DNA from: Albimonas sp963977235
Lineage (GTDB): Bacteria > Pseudomonadota > Alphaproteobacteria > Rhodobacterales > Rhodobacteraceae
Length of the DNA stretch: 64,000 bases
Reading direction: 5' to 3'
Assembly (NCBI RefSeq): GCF_963977235.1
Contig: NZ_CAXBOD010000015.1
Coordinates: 18,316 to 82,315 of the forward strand
The notes beneath the pieces were generated by a model. That model was not told where the DNA came from. It made no database searches and saw nothing but the letters and a program-made list of their open reading frames with translations. Position numbers and translations under genes: made by a program. Positions 52,529 to 61,437 of the stretch are shown in pieces (positions within the stretch are counted from its first letter, which is position 1; each line of letters begins with the position of its first letter).

Positions 52529-53104
52529 ATGCTGAGCGAACTAGAGCCGGCCCCCTGGGCGCCGATCCCCCTGGCGGAGCTGGCGGCCCACCTTCGGCTG
52601 CCCGAGGGCATGGAGGTCCATGAGCGGGGGGCGCTCGATCTCTACGCCCGCGCGGCCGGGGCGGTCGTGGAAGGAATGACCGGCAAGGCGTTGATCGCGC
52701 GCAAGTTCACCTGGACCGTGACGCGCTGGCGCGACGCGTTCGAGGCGCCGATGCCGGTGGCGCCCGTGTCGTGGATCAACGCAGTCACGCTGCTGGACGC
52801 CGAGGGCGGATGGCAGACGGCCGATCCCTCGACCTACCGGCTGATCCCCTCGGCGCATCGACCGCGGCTGGCCGGCGCCCGGGGACGGGCGCTGCCTGCG
52901 GTTCCGACCGACGGGCGGATCGAGGTCGAGCTGACCGCCGGCTACGGCGAGGACTGGAACGCGGTTCCGGCCGATCTGCGCCAGGCCGTGATGCTGCTGG
53001 CGGCGCAGTACTACGAGCAGCGCCAGATCTCGGCGGATCCGGTGCGCGAGACACCTTACGGGGTCGAGGCGCTGGTCGCCCGCCACCGGGAGATCCGGCT
53101 GTGA
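52529..53104 (+). CDS. GTA g6, head-tail adaptor
   Basis: A 191-residue connector of the HK97 gp6-like type that binds the portal ring. Features are LAELAAHLRLP near the start, GAVVEGMTGKALIARKFTWTV and GYGEDWNAVPADLRQAVMLLAAQYYEQRQ with the C-terminal ETPYGVEALVARHR. GAGGAT precedes the ATG. Ends overlap g7 start (GTGA). Confidence 0.9.
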   Translation: MLSELEPAPWAPIPLAELAAHLRLPEGMEVHERGALDLYARAAGAVVEGMTGKALIARKFTWTVTRWRDAFEAPMPVAPVSWINAVTLLDAEGGWQTADPSTYRLIPSAHRPRLAGARGRALPAVPTDGRIEVELTAGYGEDWNAVPADLRQAVMLLAAQYYEQRQISADPVRETPYGVEALVARHREIRL

Positions 53105-53454
53105 GGCCCCATCAGCCCTTCGCGCCGCTGCTGAACCGCAAGCTGGCGCTGGAGGAGGAGGTCCGCAGCCCGGATGGGGCCGGCGGCTGGGGCCGTTCCT
53201 GGTCGCGGGTAACAAGCTTCTGGGCCTCGTTGGAGGCGCGCTCGGCCGCCGAGGGCGAAGAGCGGGGGCGGGAGCGATCCCGGGTTCGCTGGCGGATCCT
53301 GGTTCGCTCGGTTCCGGTCGGCTCGGATCTGCGGCCGCGGGCCGATCAGCGGTTCCGCGAGGGTGACCGGCTGTTCCGGATCACCGACGTGGCTGAGGCG
53401 GATCCGCGGGGCCGGTTTCTCGCTTGCTGGGCGGAAGAGGAGGCGATGCAATGA
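53101..53454 (+). CDS. GTA g7, stopper / head closure protein
   Basis: A 117-residue protein of the SPP1 gp16 / HK97 gp10-like closure family. Contains GRSWSRVTSFWASLEARS, RVRWRILVR and RFREGDRLFRITDVAEADPRGRFLACWAEE, the usual beta-barrel pattern. Starts at GTG overlapping the g6 stop by four bases; the frame is open further upstream inside g6 without homology. Confidence 0.88.
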   Translation: MRPHQPFAPLLNRKLALEEEVRSPDGAGGWGRSWSRVTSFWASLEARSAAEGEERGRERSRVRWRILVRSVPVGSDLRPRADQRFREGDRLFRITDVAEADPRGRFLACWAEEEAMQ

Positions 53455-53867
53455 GTTATCGCGCGTCCTTCGCATTGCAGGAGGCGATCTATGCCGCGCT
53501 GACCGACTCGGCTCCGCTGGCGACGCTGGTGGGCGACCGGATCTACGACGCGGCGCCCCATGCGGAAGCTCCGGATGCCTCGGCGGGGGTCTTCGTGACG
53601 ATTGGCGACGAGCGGGTCGCCAACTGGTCGGCGCAGGGATTGTCCGGTGCGATCCATGACTTCGAGGTCACGGTTCACGGCTCTGACGAAGGCTTCGCGG
53701 CGGCCAAGGTCGCGGCGGAGGCGGTGAGCGCGGCGCTGCTCGGGCCGTTGCCGACGCTGTCGCAGGGTCGGGTCGCCACGGCGGATTTCCGAGGCGCGCG
53801 CGCACGACGCGAGCGGACGGGCGGGCGCGCCATCGAGCTGCGCTTTCGCTTCAGGATCGAGACTTAA
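53451..53867 (+). CDS. GTA g8, tail terminator (DUF3168)
   Basis: A 138-residue tail-completion protein. Pattern MSYRASFALQEAIYAALT...VGDRIYDAAP and HDFEVTVHGSDEGFAAAKVAAEAVSAALL is typical of DUF3168 members, which cap the tail tube at the head end. ATGA overlap with g7. Followed 21 bases later by the tail tube gene. Confidence 0.9.
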   Translation: MSYRASFALQEAIYAALTDSAPLATLVGDRIYDAAPHAEAPDASAGVFVTIGDERVANWSAQGLSGAIHDFEVTVHGSDEGFAAAKVAAEAVSAALLGPLPTLSQGRVATADFRGARARRERTGGRAIELRFRFRIET

Positions 53868-53888
53868 ACTCAAGAGAGGGCGCGAGAA

Positions 53889-54296
53889 ATGGCAGCTCAG
53901 AGTGGCAAGGATCTGCTGCTGAAGGTGGATACCGGAAACGGCTATGTGACGGTTGCGGGGCTTCGCGCCACGCGCATCGCCTTCAATGCGCAGACGGTGG
54001 ACGTCACGCATATCGGTTCGGCGGGGCGGTGGCGGGAGCTGCTGGCCGGGGCCGGGCTGCGCTCGGCCTCGATCTCGGGCTCGGGCGTGTTCCTGGACGA
54101 GGCGACCGACGCGACGCTGCGCCAGGCGTTTTTCGACGGCACGGCGCCGGAGTTTCAGGTGGTGGTTCCGGACTTCGGGACGCTCGAGGGGCGCTTCCAG
54201 ATCACGGCGCTCGAGTACTCCGGGCCGCACGACGGCGAGGCGGTGTACGAGATCTCGCTGGCATCGTCCGGCGCGCTGAGCTTCGCGGCGGTCTGA
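53889..54296 (+). CDS. GTA g9, major tail (tube) protein
   Basis: A 135-residue tube protein. It begins MAAQSGKDLLLKVDTGNGYVTVAGLRATRIAFNAQTVDVTHI and ends with YEISLASSGALSFAAV, the standard TP901-1-like major tail pattern. AAGAGAGG precedes the ATG. Expected to be the most abundant tail component. Confidence 0.92.
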   Translation: MAAQSGKDLLLKVDTGNGYVTVAGLRATRIAFNAQTVDVTHIGSAGRWRELLAGAGLRSASISGSGVFLDEATDATLRQAFFDGTAPEFQVVVPDFGTLEGRFQITALEYSGPHDGEAVYEISLASSGALSFAAV

Positions 54297-54297
54297 G

Positions 54298-54621
54298 ATG
54301 GCCAATCCGGCGCGGGGAGAGGCGGAGGTCGTCGTCGAGGGCGAGGCGCGCGCGATGCGGCTGACGCTGGGCGCGTTGGCGGAGCTGGAGACGCGGCTGG
54401 ACGCGAAGGGTCTGCCAGGGCTGGTCGCCCGCTTCGAAGGGGGCGAGTTCGGCGCGGCGGACCTGGTGGCGCTGCTGGGTGCGGGACTGCGGGGCGGCGG
54501 CCTCGCGGTTTCGGACGCCCAGGTGGCGCAGATGAGCTTCGAGGGGGGCGCTGGTGAAGCGGCGCGGGCGGCGGCACGCCTGCTGGCCGCCACCTTCGCC
54601 CCCCTGGGCGGGGGCGGGTGA
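54298..54621 (+). CDS. GTA g10, tail assembly chaperone-like protein
   Basis: A 107-residue protein with a short beta start (GEAEVVVEGEARAMRLTLGALAELE) and Ala/Gly-rich helices. It matches GTA family g10, placed as in phages where two small chaperone proteins precede the tape measure. Begins one base after the g9 stop. Confidence 0.85.
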   Translation: MANPARGEAEVVVEGEARAMRLTLGALAELETRLDAKGLPGLVARFEGGEFGAADLVALLGAGLRGGGLAVSDAQVAQMSFEGGAGEAARAAARLLAATFAPLGGGG

Positions 54622-54624
54622 CCC

Positions 54625-54822
54625 ATGGACTGGCCGGCGATGATGCGCTTCGGCCTGGGGGTCCTGCGGCTGACGCCGCGGGACTTCTGGGAGATGACCC
54701 CGCGCGAGTTCCTGGCGGCCTCGGAGCCCTTTCTGGGCGAAGGGGGCGCTCCGATGGGGCGCGCGGAGCTCGAACGGCTGAGGGCGCGGTTCCCTGACGT
54801 GACGCAGGAGGCGAACGGATGA
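54625..54822 (+). CDS. GTA g10.1, small tail assembly chaperone
   Basis: A 65-residue protein: MDWPAMMRFGLGVLRLTPRDFWEMTPREFLAA is the recognised rcc01693-like motif. Equivalent to the second chaperone (the GT half) in siphoviruses but encoded as a separate gene, so no frameshift is needed. Overlaps the g11 start (ATGA). Confidence 0.88.
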   Translation: MDWPAMMRFGLGVLRLTPRDFWEMTPREFLAASEPFLGEGGAPMGRAELERLRARFPDVTQEANG

Positions 54823-55481
54823 GCGACTACACCGACGGCGATCTCTCCGGCGCGCTGCGCGAGTTCGGCGCGGCGGGCGAGGAGGCCCAGGGCCTGGCCC
54901 AGGGCGTAGCCGAGGAAATGGCCCGTCTGCGCGGCGAGATGCACGAGACCTCGCGCGAGGCGCAGGGGCTGGCCGGGGCGATCTCGGGGTCGCTTCGCTC
55001 GGCCTTCGATCGGATGATCACGGGGGGCGCGGGCGCCTCGGACGTGATGCGGCGGCTGGGGTCGGACCTGGCCGGGCGGACCTTCGATGCGGCGATCCGG
55101 CCGGTGCACGGGGCGCTGAGCTCTGCGCTCACGTCGGGAATATCGGGCCTGCTGGGGGGTGTCGCGCCGTTCGCGGCGGGGGGCGCGTTCTCCGGCGGGC
55201 GGCTGAGGGCCTTTGCGGGGGGCGGCGTGGTCGAGGGGCCGACGCTGTTCGGGATGCGGGGCGGGACCGGGCTGATGGGCGAGGCAGGTCCCGAGGCGAT
55301 CCTGCCCCTGCAGCGCGGCGCCGACGGTCGCCTGGGGGTGGCTGCGGGCGGCGGGGGCGGCCGCTCGGTCAACGTGACGGTCAACGTGTCCACACCGAAC
55401 GTGGCGGGATTCGACAAGTCCCGCAGCCAGGTCGCCTCGCAGGTGGCCCGGGCCGTGAGGCTGGGGATGCGCAACGGGTGA
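54819..55481 (+). CDS. GTA g11, tape measure protein
   Basis: At 220 residues this is far shorter than phage tape measures, in keeping with the short GTA tail. It has an acidic helical N-half (REFGAAGEEAQGLAQGVAEEMARL), a hydrophobic Gly-rich middle (SGLLGGVAPFAAGGAFSGG) and the GLMGEAGPEAILPLQRGADGRLGV motif found in many tape measure C-termini. Confidence 0.9.
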   Translation: MSDYTDGDLSGALREFGAAGEEAQGLAQGVAEEMARLRGEMHETSREAQGLAGAISGSLRSAFDRMITGGAGASDVMRRLGSDLAGRTFDAAIRPVHGALSSALTSGISGLLGGVAPFAAGGAFSGGRLRAFAGGGVVEGPTLFGMRGGTGLMGEAGPEAILPLQRGADGRLGVAAGGGGGRSVNVTVNVSTPNVAGFDKSRSQVASQVARAVRLGMRNG

Positions 55482-55521
55482 CGCGGGCCAGGATGGCCGG
55501 GCGTGCAGACAGGAGGCGGAG

Positions 55522-56154
55522 ATGGCCTTTCACGAGGTGAGGTTTCCAGATGCGCTGTCGGTCGGCTCGACCGGCGGGCCGATGCGGCGCACCGAGATCG
55601 TGACGCTGGCGAACGGCTTCGAGAAGCGCAACACGAACTGGGCCGAGTCCCGGCGCAGCTACGACGCGGGCGTCGGGGTCTCGAGCCTCGACGCCCTGCA
55701 GGAGGTGGTGGCCTTCTTTGAGGCGCGTCGCGGGCAGTTGCACGCCTTCCGATGGAAGGACTGGCTGGACTTCAAGTCCTGCGGGCCCTCGGAGACGCCG
55801 TCGGCTGGCGACCAGCTGATCGGGACCGGCGACGGGAGCACGACGGTGTTCCAGTTGATCAAGCGCTACGAAGCTGCGGCGAACCCCTATGTTCGCACCA
55901 TCCACAAACCTGTGACGGGGACCACGAAGGTCGCCGTGGACGGGGTCGAGCAGGTGCTGGCCGCCGACTTCGTGGTCGCCGACGCGACCGGGGAGGTCAG
56001 TTTCGTGGTTCCGCCCGCTGCGGGTCAGGCGATCACCGCGGGCTTCGAGTTCGATGTGCCGGCGCGCTTTGACACCGACCGGATCGTGTGGAGCCTGACC
56101 GCCCTCGAGGCGGGCGAGATCCCCTCGATCCCCGTGGTCGAGGTGCGGGTCTGA
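55522..56154 (+). CDS. GTA g12, distal tail protein (DUF2460)
   Basis: A 210-residue tail-tip ring protein. MAFHEVRFPDALSVGSTGGP, RRTEIVTLANGFEKRN and HAFRWKDWLDFKS are DUF2460 landmarks; the C-terminus has FEFDVPARFDTDRI. AGGAGG lies before the ATG. Its stop overlaps the g13 start by one base. Confidence 0.93.
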   Translation: MAFHEVRFPDALSVGSTGGPMRRTEIVTLANGFEKRNTNWAESRRSYDAGVGVSSLDALQEVVAFFEARRGQLHAFRWKDWLDFKSCGPSETPSAGDQLIGTGDGSTTVFQLIKRYEAAANPYVRTIHKPVTGTTKVAVDGVEQVLAADFVVADATGEVSFVVPPAAGQAITAGFEFDVPARFDTDRIVWSLTALEAGEIPSIPVVEVRV

Positions 56155-57047
56155 TGCGCGCGCTGGACGAGGATCTTGCAAAGCACCTCGCGGAGGAGAC
56201 GACGACCCTCTGCCGGTGCTGGGTGGTCAAGCGGACCGACGGGGTCGAGCTGGGCTTCACCGACCACGACCTGCCGCTGCGGTTCGGGGGCGTGGACTTC
56301 GAGCCGGAGACCGGGTTCGAGGGCACGCAGGCCGAGAGCTCGCTGGGGCTTGCGGTCGACAACCAGGAAACGATGGGCGCGCTGCGGTCCGAGGCGATCC
56401 GGGAGGAGGACATCCTGCTGGGCCTCTATGACGGCGCCGAGGTGACGCGCTGGGTGGTGAACTTCGCCGACACCGACGAGCGCGCGAAGCTGTCGGTCGG
56501 CGTGGTGGGCGAGATCCGGCGGGGCGATCTGGCGTTCGAGCTGGAGATCCTCGGCCGGTCGGAGGCGCTGAACCGGCCGATCGGGCGGGTGTTCCAAAGG
56601 TCTTGCGACGCTGAGGTCGGGGATGCGCGTTGCGGGGTCGAGCTGGACGGCGCCTTTCGCAAGGCCGGCGAGGTGCTGAGTTTGCAGGATGCGCGGCGCT
56701 TCTCGGTCGAGGGGAATGCGGCGGAGAGCCCGGCGGGCTGGTTCGACCATGGCAAGGTCGAGTGGACCTCGGGCGCGAACGAGGGGCGCGTGGTCGCGAT
56801 CCGACGCTTCTATGCGCAGTCGGGGCTTATGGTGGTGGACCTGTGGAACACGCCGGCCGCGCCGATCCAGGCGGGGGACGGGTTCCGGCTGGTCGCGGGG
56901 TGCAACAAGACCGCGTCGACCTGCAAGGCGAAGTTCGCCAACTTCCTCAACTTCCGGGGGTTTCCGCTGATGCCGGGCGAGGATTGGACGACGGCCTATC
57001 CGCGTTCGGACGAGGTGCACGACGGAGGCTCGCTGTTCCATGGCTGA
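56154..57047 (+). CDS. GTA g13, hub protein (DUF2163)
   Basis: A 297-residue baseplate hub protein. Contains LTTLCRCW-like TTTLCRCWVVKR, LGFTDHDLPLRFGG, and a cysteine-rich C-half (QRSCDAEVGDARCGV, AGCNKTASTCKAKFANFLNFRG) that in this family can bind a metal or iron-sulfur cluster. Ends eight bases inside g14. An open frame upstream of the chosen ATG overlaps g12 and is ignored. Confidence 0.93.
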   Translation: MRALDEDLAKHLAEETTTLCRCWVVKRTDGVELGFTDHDLPLRFGGVDFEPETGFEGTQAESSLGLAVDNQETMGALRSEAIREEDILLGLYDGAEVTRWVVNFADTDERAKLSVGVVGEIRRGDLAFELEILGRSEALNRPIGRVFQRSCDAEVGDARCGVELDGAFRKAGEVLSLQDARRFSVEGNAAESPAGWFDHGKVEWTSGANEGRVVAIRRFYAQSGLMVVDLWNTPAAPIQAGDGFRLVAGCNKTASTCKAKFANFLNFRGFPLMPGEDWTTAYPRSDEVHDGGSLFHG

Positions 57048-57483
57048 CGCGCGGCGGGCGGCGATCGTCGCCGCGGCGCAGGGTTGGCTGGGCACGCCCT
57101 ATCGCCACCAGGCGAGCGCCAAGGGCGCGGGCGCCGACTGCCTGGGTCTGGTGCGCGGCGTCTGGCGCGAGGTGCTCGGCGAGGAGCCAGAGACGCCGCC
57201 CGCCTACTCGCCCGACTGGATGGAGGCGAGCCGGGAGGAGCGCCTCTTCGACGCCTGTCGGCGGCTGATGCGCGCGATCCCGGTCGCTCAGGCCGGGCCC
57301 GGCGACGTTCTGCTGTTCCGCATGCGCACGCAGGGGCCGGCCAAGCACCTGGGCATCCTGGTCGAAACCGGGGGGGACGAGCCCCGCATGATCCACGCCT
57401 ACTCGGGGCGCGGGGTCGTGGGTTCGTCCCTCGGACTTTCCTGGCGGCGGCGCATCGCGGCGGCCTTCAGCTTTCCGGAGTGA
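57040..57483 (+). CDS. GTA g14, NlpC/P60 cell wall peptidase
   Basis: A 147-residue tail-tip cysteine peptidase that cuts peptidoglycan cross-links during DNA entry. Catalytic C34 in GADCLGLVRG and H103 in AKHLGILVE are visible, with a polar third residue near H119. Overlaps g13 by eight bases and ends four bases before g15. Confidence 0.93.
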   Translation: MADARRAAIVAAAQGWLGTPYRHQASAKGAGADCLGLVRGVWREVLGEEPETPPAYSPDWMEASREERLFDACRRLMRAIPVAQAGPGDVLLFRMRTQGPAKHLGILVETGGDEPRMIHAYSGRGVVGSSLGLSWRRRIAAAFSFPE

Positions 57484-57486
57484 TCC

Positions 57487-60400
57487 ATGGCGACTTTGGT
57501 TCTGGCCGCCGCGGGCGCCGCCGCTGGCGGCGCCATCGGAGGCGGCATCGCCGGTGTCAGCGCGGTTGCGCTGGGGCAGGCCGCGGGCGCGGTCGTCGGC
57601 GGACTGATCGACCAGAAGATCCTGGGCGGCGGCGGCCGCGCGGTGGAGCGGGGACGCGCCTCGACCCTGCGGGTGCAGGCGGCCAACGAGGGCGCGCCGA
57701 TCTCGCGCGTCTATGGCCGCATGCGGGTGGCCGGCCAGGTGATCTGGTCGACCCGCTTCAAGGAGCACGTGAACCGCGAGGAGCACGGCGGCAAGGGCGG
57801 CGGCGGGGGCGGCACGACCGTCACCGAATACTCCTACACCATCAGCTTTGCCGTCGCGCTCTGCGAAGGGCCGATCACCCGCATCGGCCGCATCTGGGCC
57901 GACGGCCGCCAGATCAGCATCGACGCTCTCAACTGGCGCCTGCATCGCGGGACGCAGGGGCAGGGCCCCGATCCCGCGATCGAGGCGGTGGAGGGCGAGG
58001 GGAACACGCCGGCGTATCGCGGCCTCGCCTACATGGTGTTCGAGGACGTGCCTGTCGGGCAGTTCGGCAACCGCGTCCCGCAGATCAGCGTCGAGGTGTT
58101 CCGTCGCCCGAAGTCGCCCGCCAATGTCGAGGTCGGCGAGGAGGGCGAGCTGCGCATCCACAAGGTCGTCAAGGGCGTGACCATGATCCCCGGCTCGGGC
58201 GAGTTCGTGCTGGAGACCGAGCCGGTTCGCGAGATCCTGGGCGAGGGGCAGGAGAAGTTCCTGAACCTGAACGCCTGGTCCGACAGGACCGATGCGGTGG
58301 TGGCGCTGGATCAGCTTCTGGATGAACTGCCGGAGCTGGAGAGCGTCTCGCTCGTCGTCAGCTGGTTCGGCGACGACCTGCGCTGCGCAAGCTGCCAGGT
58401 GCGGCCGGGCGTGGAGTATTCCGACAAGGTCACGGCGCCGCATGTGTGGACCGTGAGCGGCGAGACGCGCGCCGACGCTTACCTTGTCGGGCGTGACGGA
58501 GAGGGACGGCCGATCTACGGAGGCACGCCCTCGGACGGATCGGTGGTGCGATACATCCGCGAGCTGAAGCAGCGCGGGCTGCGGGTGCTGTTCTACCCCT
58601 TCATCCTGATGGACGTGGCGCCGGGCAACGGCAAGCCCGATCCCTGGGGCGGGGGCGAGCAGGCGGCTTACCCCTGGCGCGGCCGCATCACGCAGATGCC
58701 GGCGGCGGGGCAGCCGGGCTCTCCGGATCAGACGGCAGCCGCGGAGACCGAGGTCGACGACTTCTTCGGCGACGCGCAGGCAGGAGACTTCGCGCCCTCC
58801 GGCGACACGGTGCTGTTCTCGGGCGGCGGGGGGCATCGCTATCGCCACTTCGTCCTGCACTATGCCCATCTTTGCGCGCTCGCCGGGGGCGTCGACGCGT
58901 TCTGCATCGGCTCCGAGATGCGCAGCCTGACGCAGGTGCGCTCGGCCCGGACCGTCTATCCGGCGGTCGACCGGCTGAAGACCCTGACGAGCGACGTGCG
59001 CACGGTGCTGGGGAGCGGGACGAAGATCGGCTATGCGGCCGACTGGTCGGAGTACTTCGGTCACAATCCCGGCGACGGGAGCGGCGACCGGATCTTTCAC
59101 CTCGATCCGCTGTGGAGCGACCGCGACATCGATTTCGTGGGCATCGACTACTACGCGCCGCTGACCGACTGGCGCGACGGCTTCGACCACCTGGACGCCG
59201 AGATCGCGCCCACGATCTATGACCTGGACTACCTCGCCTCGCGGTTTGAAGCGGGGGAGAACTACGACTGGTACTACGCCTCCGATGAGGATCGGCGGAA
59301 CCAGGTCCGTTCGCCGATCGAAGACTGGTATGGCGAGCCGTGGATCTGGCGGGCCAAGGACATCCACAACTGGTGGTCCAACTTGCACTTTGACCGGATC
59401 GGCGGGACGCCCCAGTCGGACCGCACCGCGTGGAGGCCGAAGTCGAAGCCCGTGTGGCTGACCGAGATCGGCTGCGGCGCCGTCGACAAGGGAAGCAACC
59501 AGCCCAACGTCTTCGTCGACCCGAAGAGCTCGGAGAACGGGCTGCCGCACTTCTCCTCGGGTCTGCGGGACGACCTGATCCAGCGGCGAATGATCCAGGC
59601 GATGCAGCTGCACTGGGGGAAGACCGCGAACAACCCCTGGTCGCCTCGCTACATGGGGCACATGCTCGACCTCTCGAATGTGCACGTCTGGACCTGGGAC
59701 GCGCGGCCGTGGCCGGCCTTCCCCTCGCGTCCGGATTTGTGGTCGGACGGGACGAACTACGAGTACGGGCACTGGCTGAACGGGCGTGTGGCTTCGGCCT
59801 CGCTGGACCGGGTGGTGGCCGAAATCTGCGCCGAGGCCGGGCTGACCGACATCGACGTCACGGGCCTGCATGCGCTGATGGACGGCTTCGTTCAGCAGGC
59901 CACGCAGTCGCCGAGAGCGGCGCTGCAGGCGCTGATGATCGCCTACGGGTTCGATGCCTACGAGAGCGCGGGAACGCTGCGCTTCGTGATGCGGGGCATG
60001 CAGAAAGCGACCGAGCTAGACCCTTCCGAGGTGGTGGAGGACGGCGCCGGTCCGGCTCGGGACATCGAGCGGGTAAGGGCGCCCAACAACGCGGCGCTGA
60101 GGGAGGTGCGGGTCGGCTATCTGCGGACCGAAGCCTCCTACCAGGCGGGCGCGGCGGAGGTGATCAATCCGGACGGCGCCGCCGTGGGCGTCGAAGGCTC
60201 GGAACTGCCGATCGCAATGACGCGGGGGCGGGCGATCGAGATCGCCGACCGCTGGGCGCGCGAAAGCACGGTGGCCCGCGAGACCGTCAGCTTCGCCCTC
60301 GCGGGGACTCGCCTGACGCTGGAGCCGGGCGATGTGGTCCGGCTGGGCGCGGAGGGCAGTCCCGAATACCGTGTCGACCGGGTCGTGGAAGGCCTGACGC

Positions 60401-61437
60401 GGCTGGTCGAGGCCACGCGGATCGAGCCCTCGGTCTACCAGCCGGGCGCGCGGCCCGTCGGCGCGGACCCCGAGGCGCCGCTGGACGATCGTCCCGGCGC
60501 CGGCGTGCCGGGCTATCGACTGATGGACGTGCCCTGGGCGATCTTCGGCGGCGATCAGGACAACGGCTTCGCCGCGGTCTGGTCAACGCCGTGGCCGGGG
60601 ACTGTGGGGCTCTATGCCTCCGACCGCGACGACGACTACGTTCCGGCGGGCGCGACGACCCGGCCCTCGACGGTGGCCAAGCTGCTCGGACCGCTGCCCT
60701 CCGCCCAGCCCTGGCGCTGGACGCGGGGCAACAAGGTGCAGGTGCAGATGATCTCCGGCACGCTGTCGAGCGCCGATCGGCTGGCGGTGCTGAACGGCGC
60801 CAACCTCGCCGCGCTCAGCTCTCCGCTGGGCGGTTGGGAGGTTCTGCAGTTCCGCGAGGCGGTGCTGGTGTCGCCGGGGATCTACGAGTTGTCGGGCTTC
60901 CTGCGCGGCGTTGCCGGCACCGAGACGGTGATCGGCTCGCCGACACCGGCGGGCGCGGTGATGGTCATGCTGAACCCGCGGCTGATCGGGGTGGACCTCG
61001 GCCTCGAGGGGCTGGACCTGACGCGGCACTACCGCATCGGTCCGGCCTCCGACGATCTCGGCTCGGACAGTTTCGCTCATGCGACCTGGACCTGGACCGG
61101 ATCGGCCCTGAAGCCATTCGCGCCGGTGCACATCTCTGCCATGCGACAGCCGGGCGGCGACGTGTCGGTGGCGTGGATGCGGCGAGGGCGGCTCGACACT
61201 GACATCTGGCCCGCCGGGGAGACCCCGTTGTTCGAGGAAAGCGAAGCCTACCGGGTTCGGGTGCGCGCAACCAGCGGGACCGTAGTGCGGCAGACGCAGG
61301 TGAGTTCGCCGGAGTTCACCTACACGACCGCCATGCAGGCGGCCGACGGGGTGCCCGGGGCCGCGACCTTCGAGATCGCGCAGTTGTCGGCCGCCGTGGG
61401 CGCCGGCCATTTTGGGAAGGTGACGTTCGATGGCTGA
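57487..61437 (+). CDS. GTA g15, megatron tail-tip protein
   Basis: The largest GTA protein, 1316 residues, forming the tail tip. Order: Gly/Ala-rich hydrophobic N-terminus (1-40), a tail-assembly domain (to about 400), a TIM-barrel glycosidase-like domain (about 430-740) with GVDAFCIGSEMRSL near 470 and WLTEIGCGAVDKGSNQ near 657, a phage tail domain (about 790-950), and a C-terminal receptor-side region. The glutamates in GSEM and LTEIG are the expected catalytic pair. Length is similar to the R. capsulatus protein. Confidence 0.95.
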   Translation: MATLVLAAAGAAAGGAIGGGIAGVSAVALGQAAGAVVGGLIDQKILGGGGRAVERGRASTLRVQAANEGAPISRVYGRMRVAGQVIWSTRFKEHVNREEHGGKGGGGGGTTVTEYSYTISFAVALCEGPITRIGRIWADGRQISIDALNWRLHRGTQGQGPDPAIEAVEGEGNTPAYRGLAYMVFEDVPVGQFGNRVPQISVEVFRRPKSPANVEVGEEGELRIHKVVKGVTMIPGSGEFVLETEPVREILGEGQEKFLNLNAWSDRTDAVVALDQLLDELPELESVSLVVSWFGDDLRCASCQVRPGVEYSDKVTAPHVWTVSGETRADAYLVGRDGEGRPIYGGTPSDGSVVRYIRELKQRGLRVLFYPFILMDVAPGNGKPDPWGGGEQAAYPWRGRITQMPAAGQPGSPDQTAAAETEVDDFFGDAQAGDFAPSGDTVLFSGGGGHRYRHFVLHYAHLCALAGGVDAFCIGSEMRSLTQVRSARTVYPAVDRLKTLTSDVRTVLGSGTKIGYAADWSEYFGHNPGDGSGDRIFHLDPLWSDRDIDFVGIDYYAPLTDWRDGFDHLDAEIAPTIYDLDYLASRFEAGENYDWYYASDEDRRNQVRSPIEDWYGEPWIWRAKDIHNWWSNLHFDRIGGTPQSDRTAWRPKSKPVWLTEIGCGAVDKGSNQPNVFVDPKSSENGLPHFSSGLRDDLIQRRMIQAMQLHWGKTANNPWSPRYMGHMLDLSNVHVWTWDARPWPAFPSRPDLWSDGTNYEYGHWLNGRVASASLDRVVAEICAEAGLTDIDVTGLHALMDGFVQQATQSPRAALQALMIAYGFDAYESAGTLRFVMRGMQKATELDPSEVVEDGAGPARDIERVRAPNNAALREVRVGYLRTEASYQAGAAEVINPDGAAVGVEGSELPIAMTRGRAIEIADRWARESTVARETVSFALAGTRLTLEPGDVVRLGAEGSPEYRVDRVVEGLTRLVEATRIEPSVYQPGARPVGADPEAPLDDRPGAGVPGYRLMDVPWAIFGGDQDNGFAAVWSTPWPGTVGLYASDRDDDYVPAGATTRPSTVAKLLGPLPSAQPWRWTRGNKVQVQMISGTLSSADRLAVLNGANLAALSSPLGGWEVLQFREAVLVSPGIYELSGFLRGVAGTETVIGSPTPAGAVMVMLNPRLIGVDLGLEGLDLTRHYRIGPASDDLGSDSFAHATWTWTGSALKPFAPVHISAMRQPGGDVSVAWMRRGRLDTDIWPAGETPLFEESEAYRVRVRATSGTVVRQTQVSSPEFTYTTAMQAADGVPGAATFEIAQLSAAVGAGHFGKVTFDG

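Noticed and set aside
56947..59871. A 974-codon open frame on the minus strand through g14 and g15
   Set aside because: Low-complexity composition rich in His, Arg and Pro with no family resemblance; antisense to clear GTA genes.
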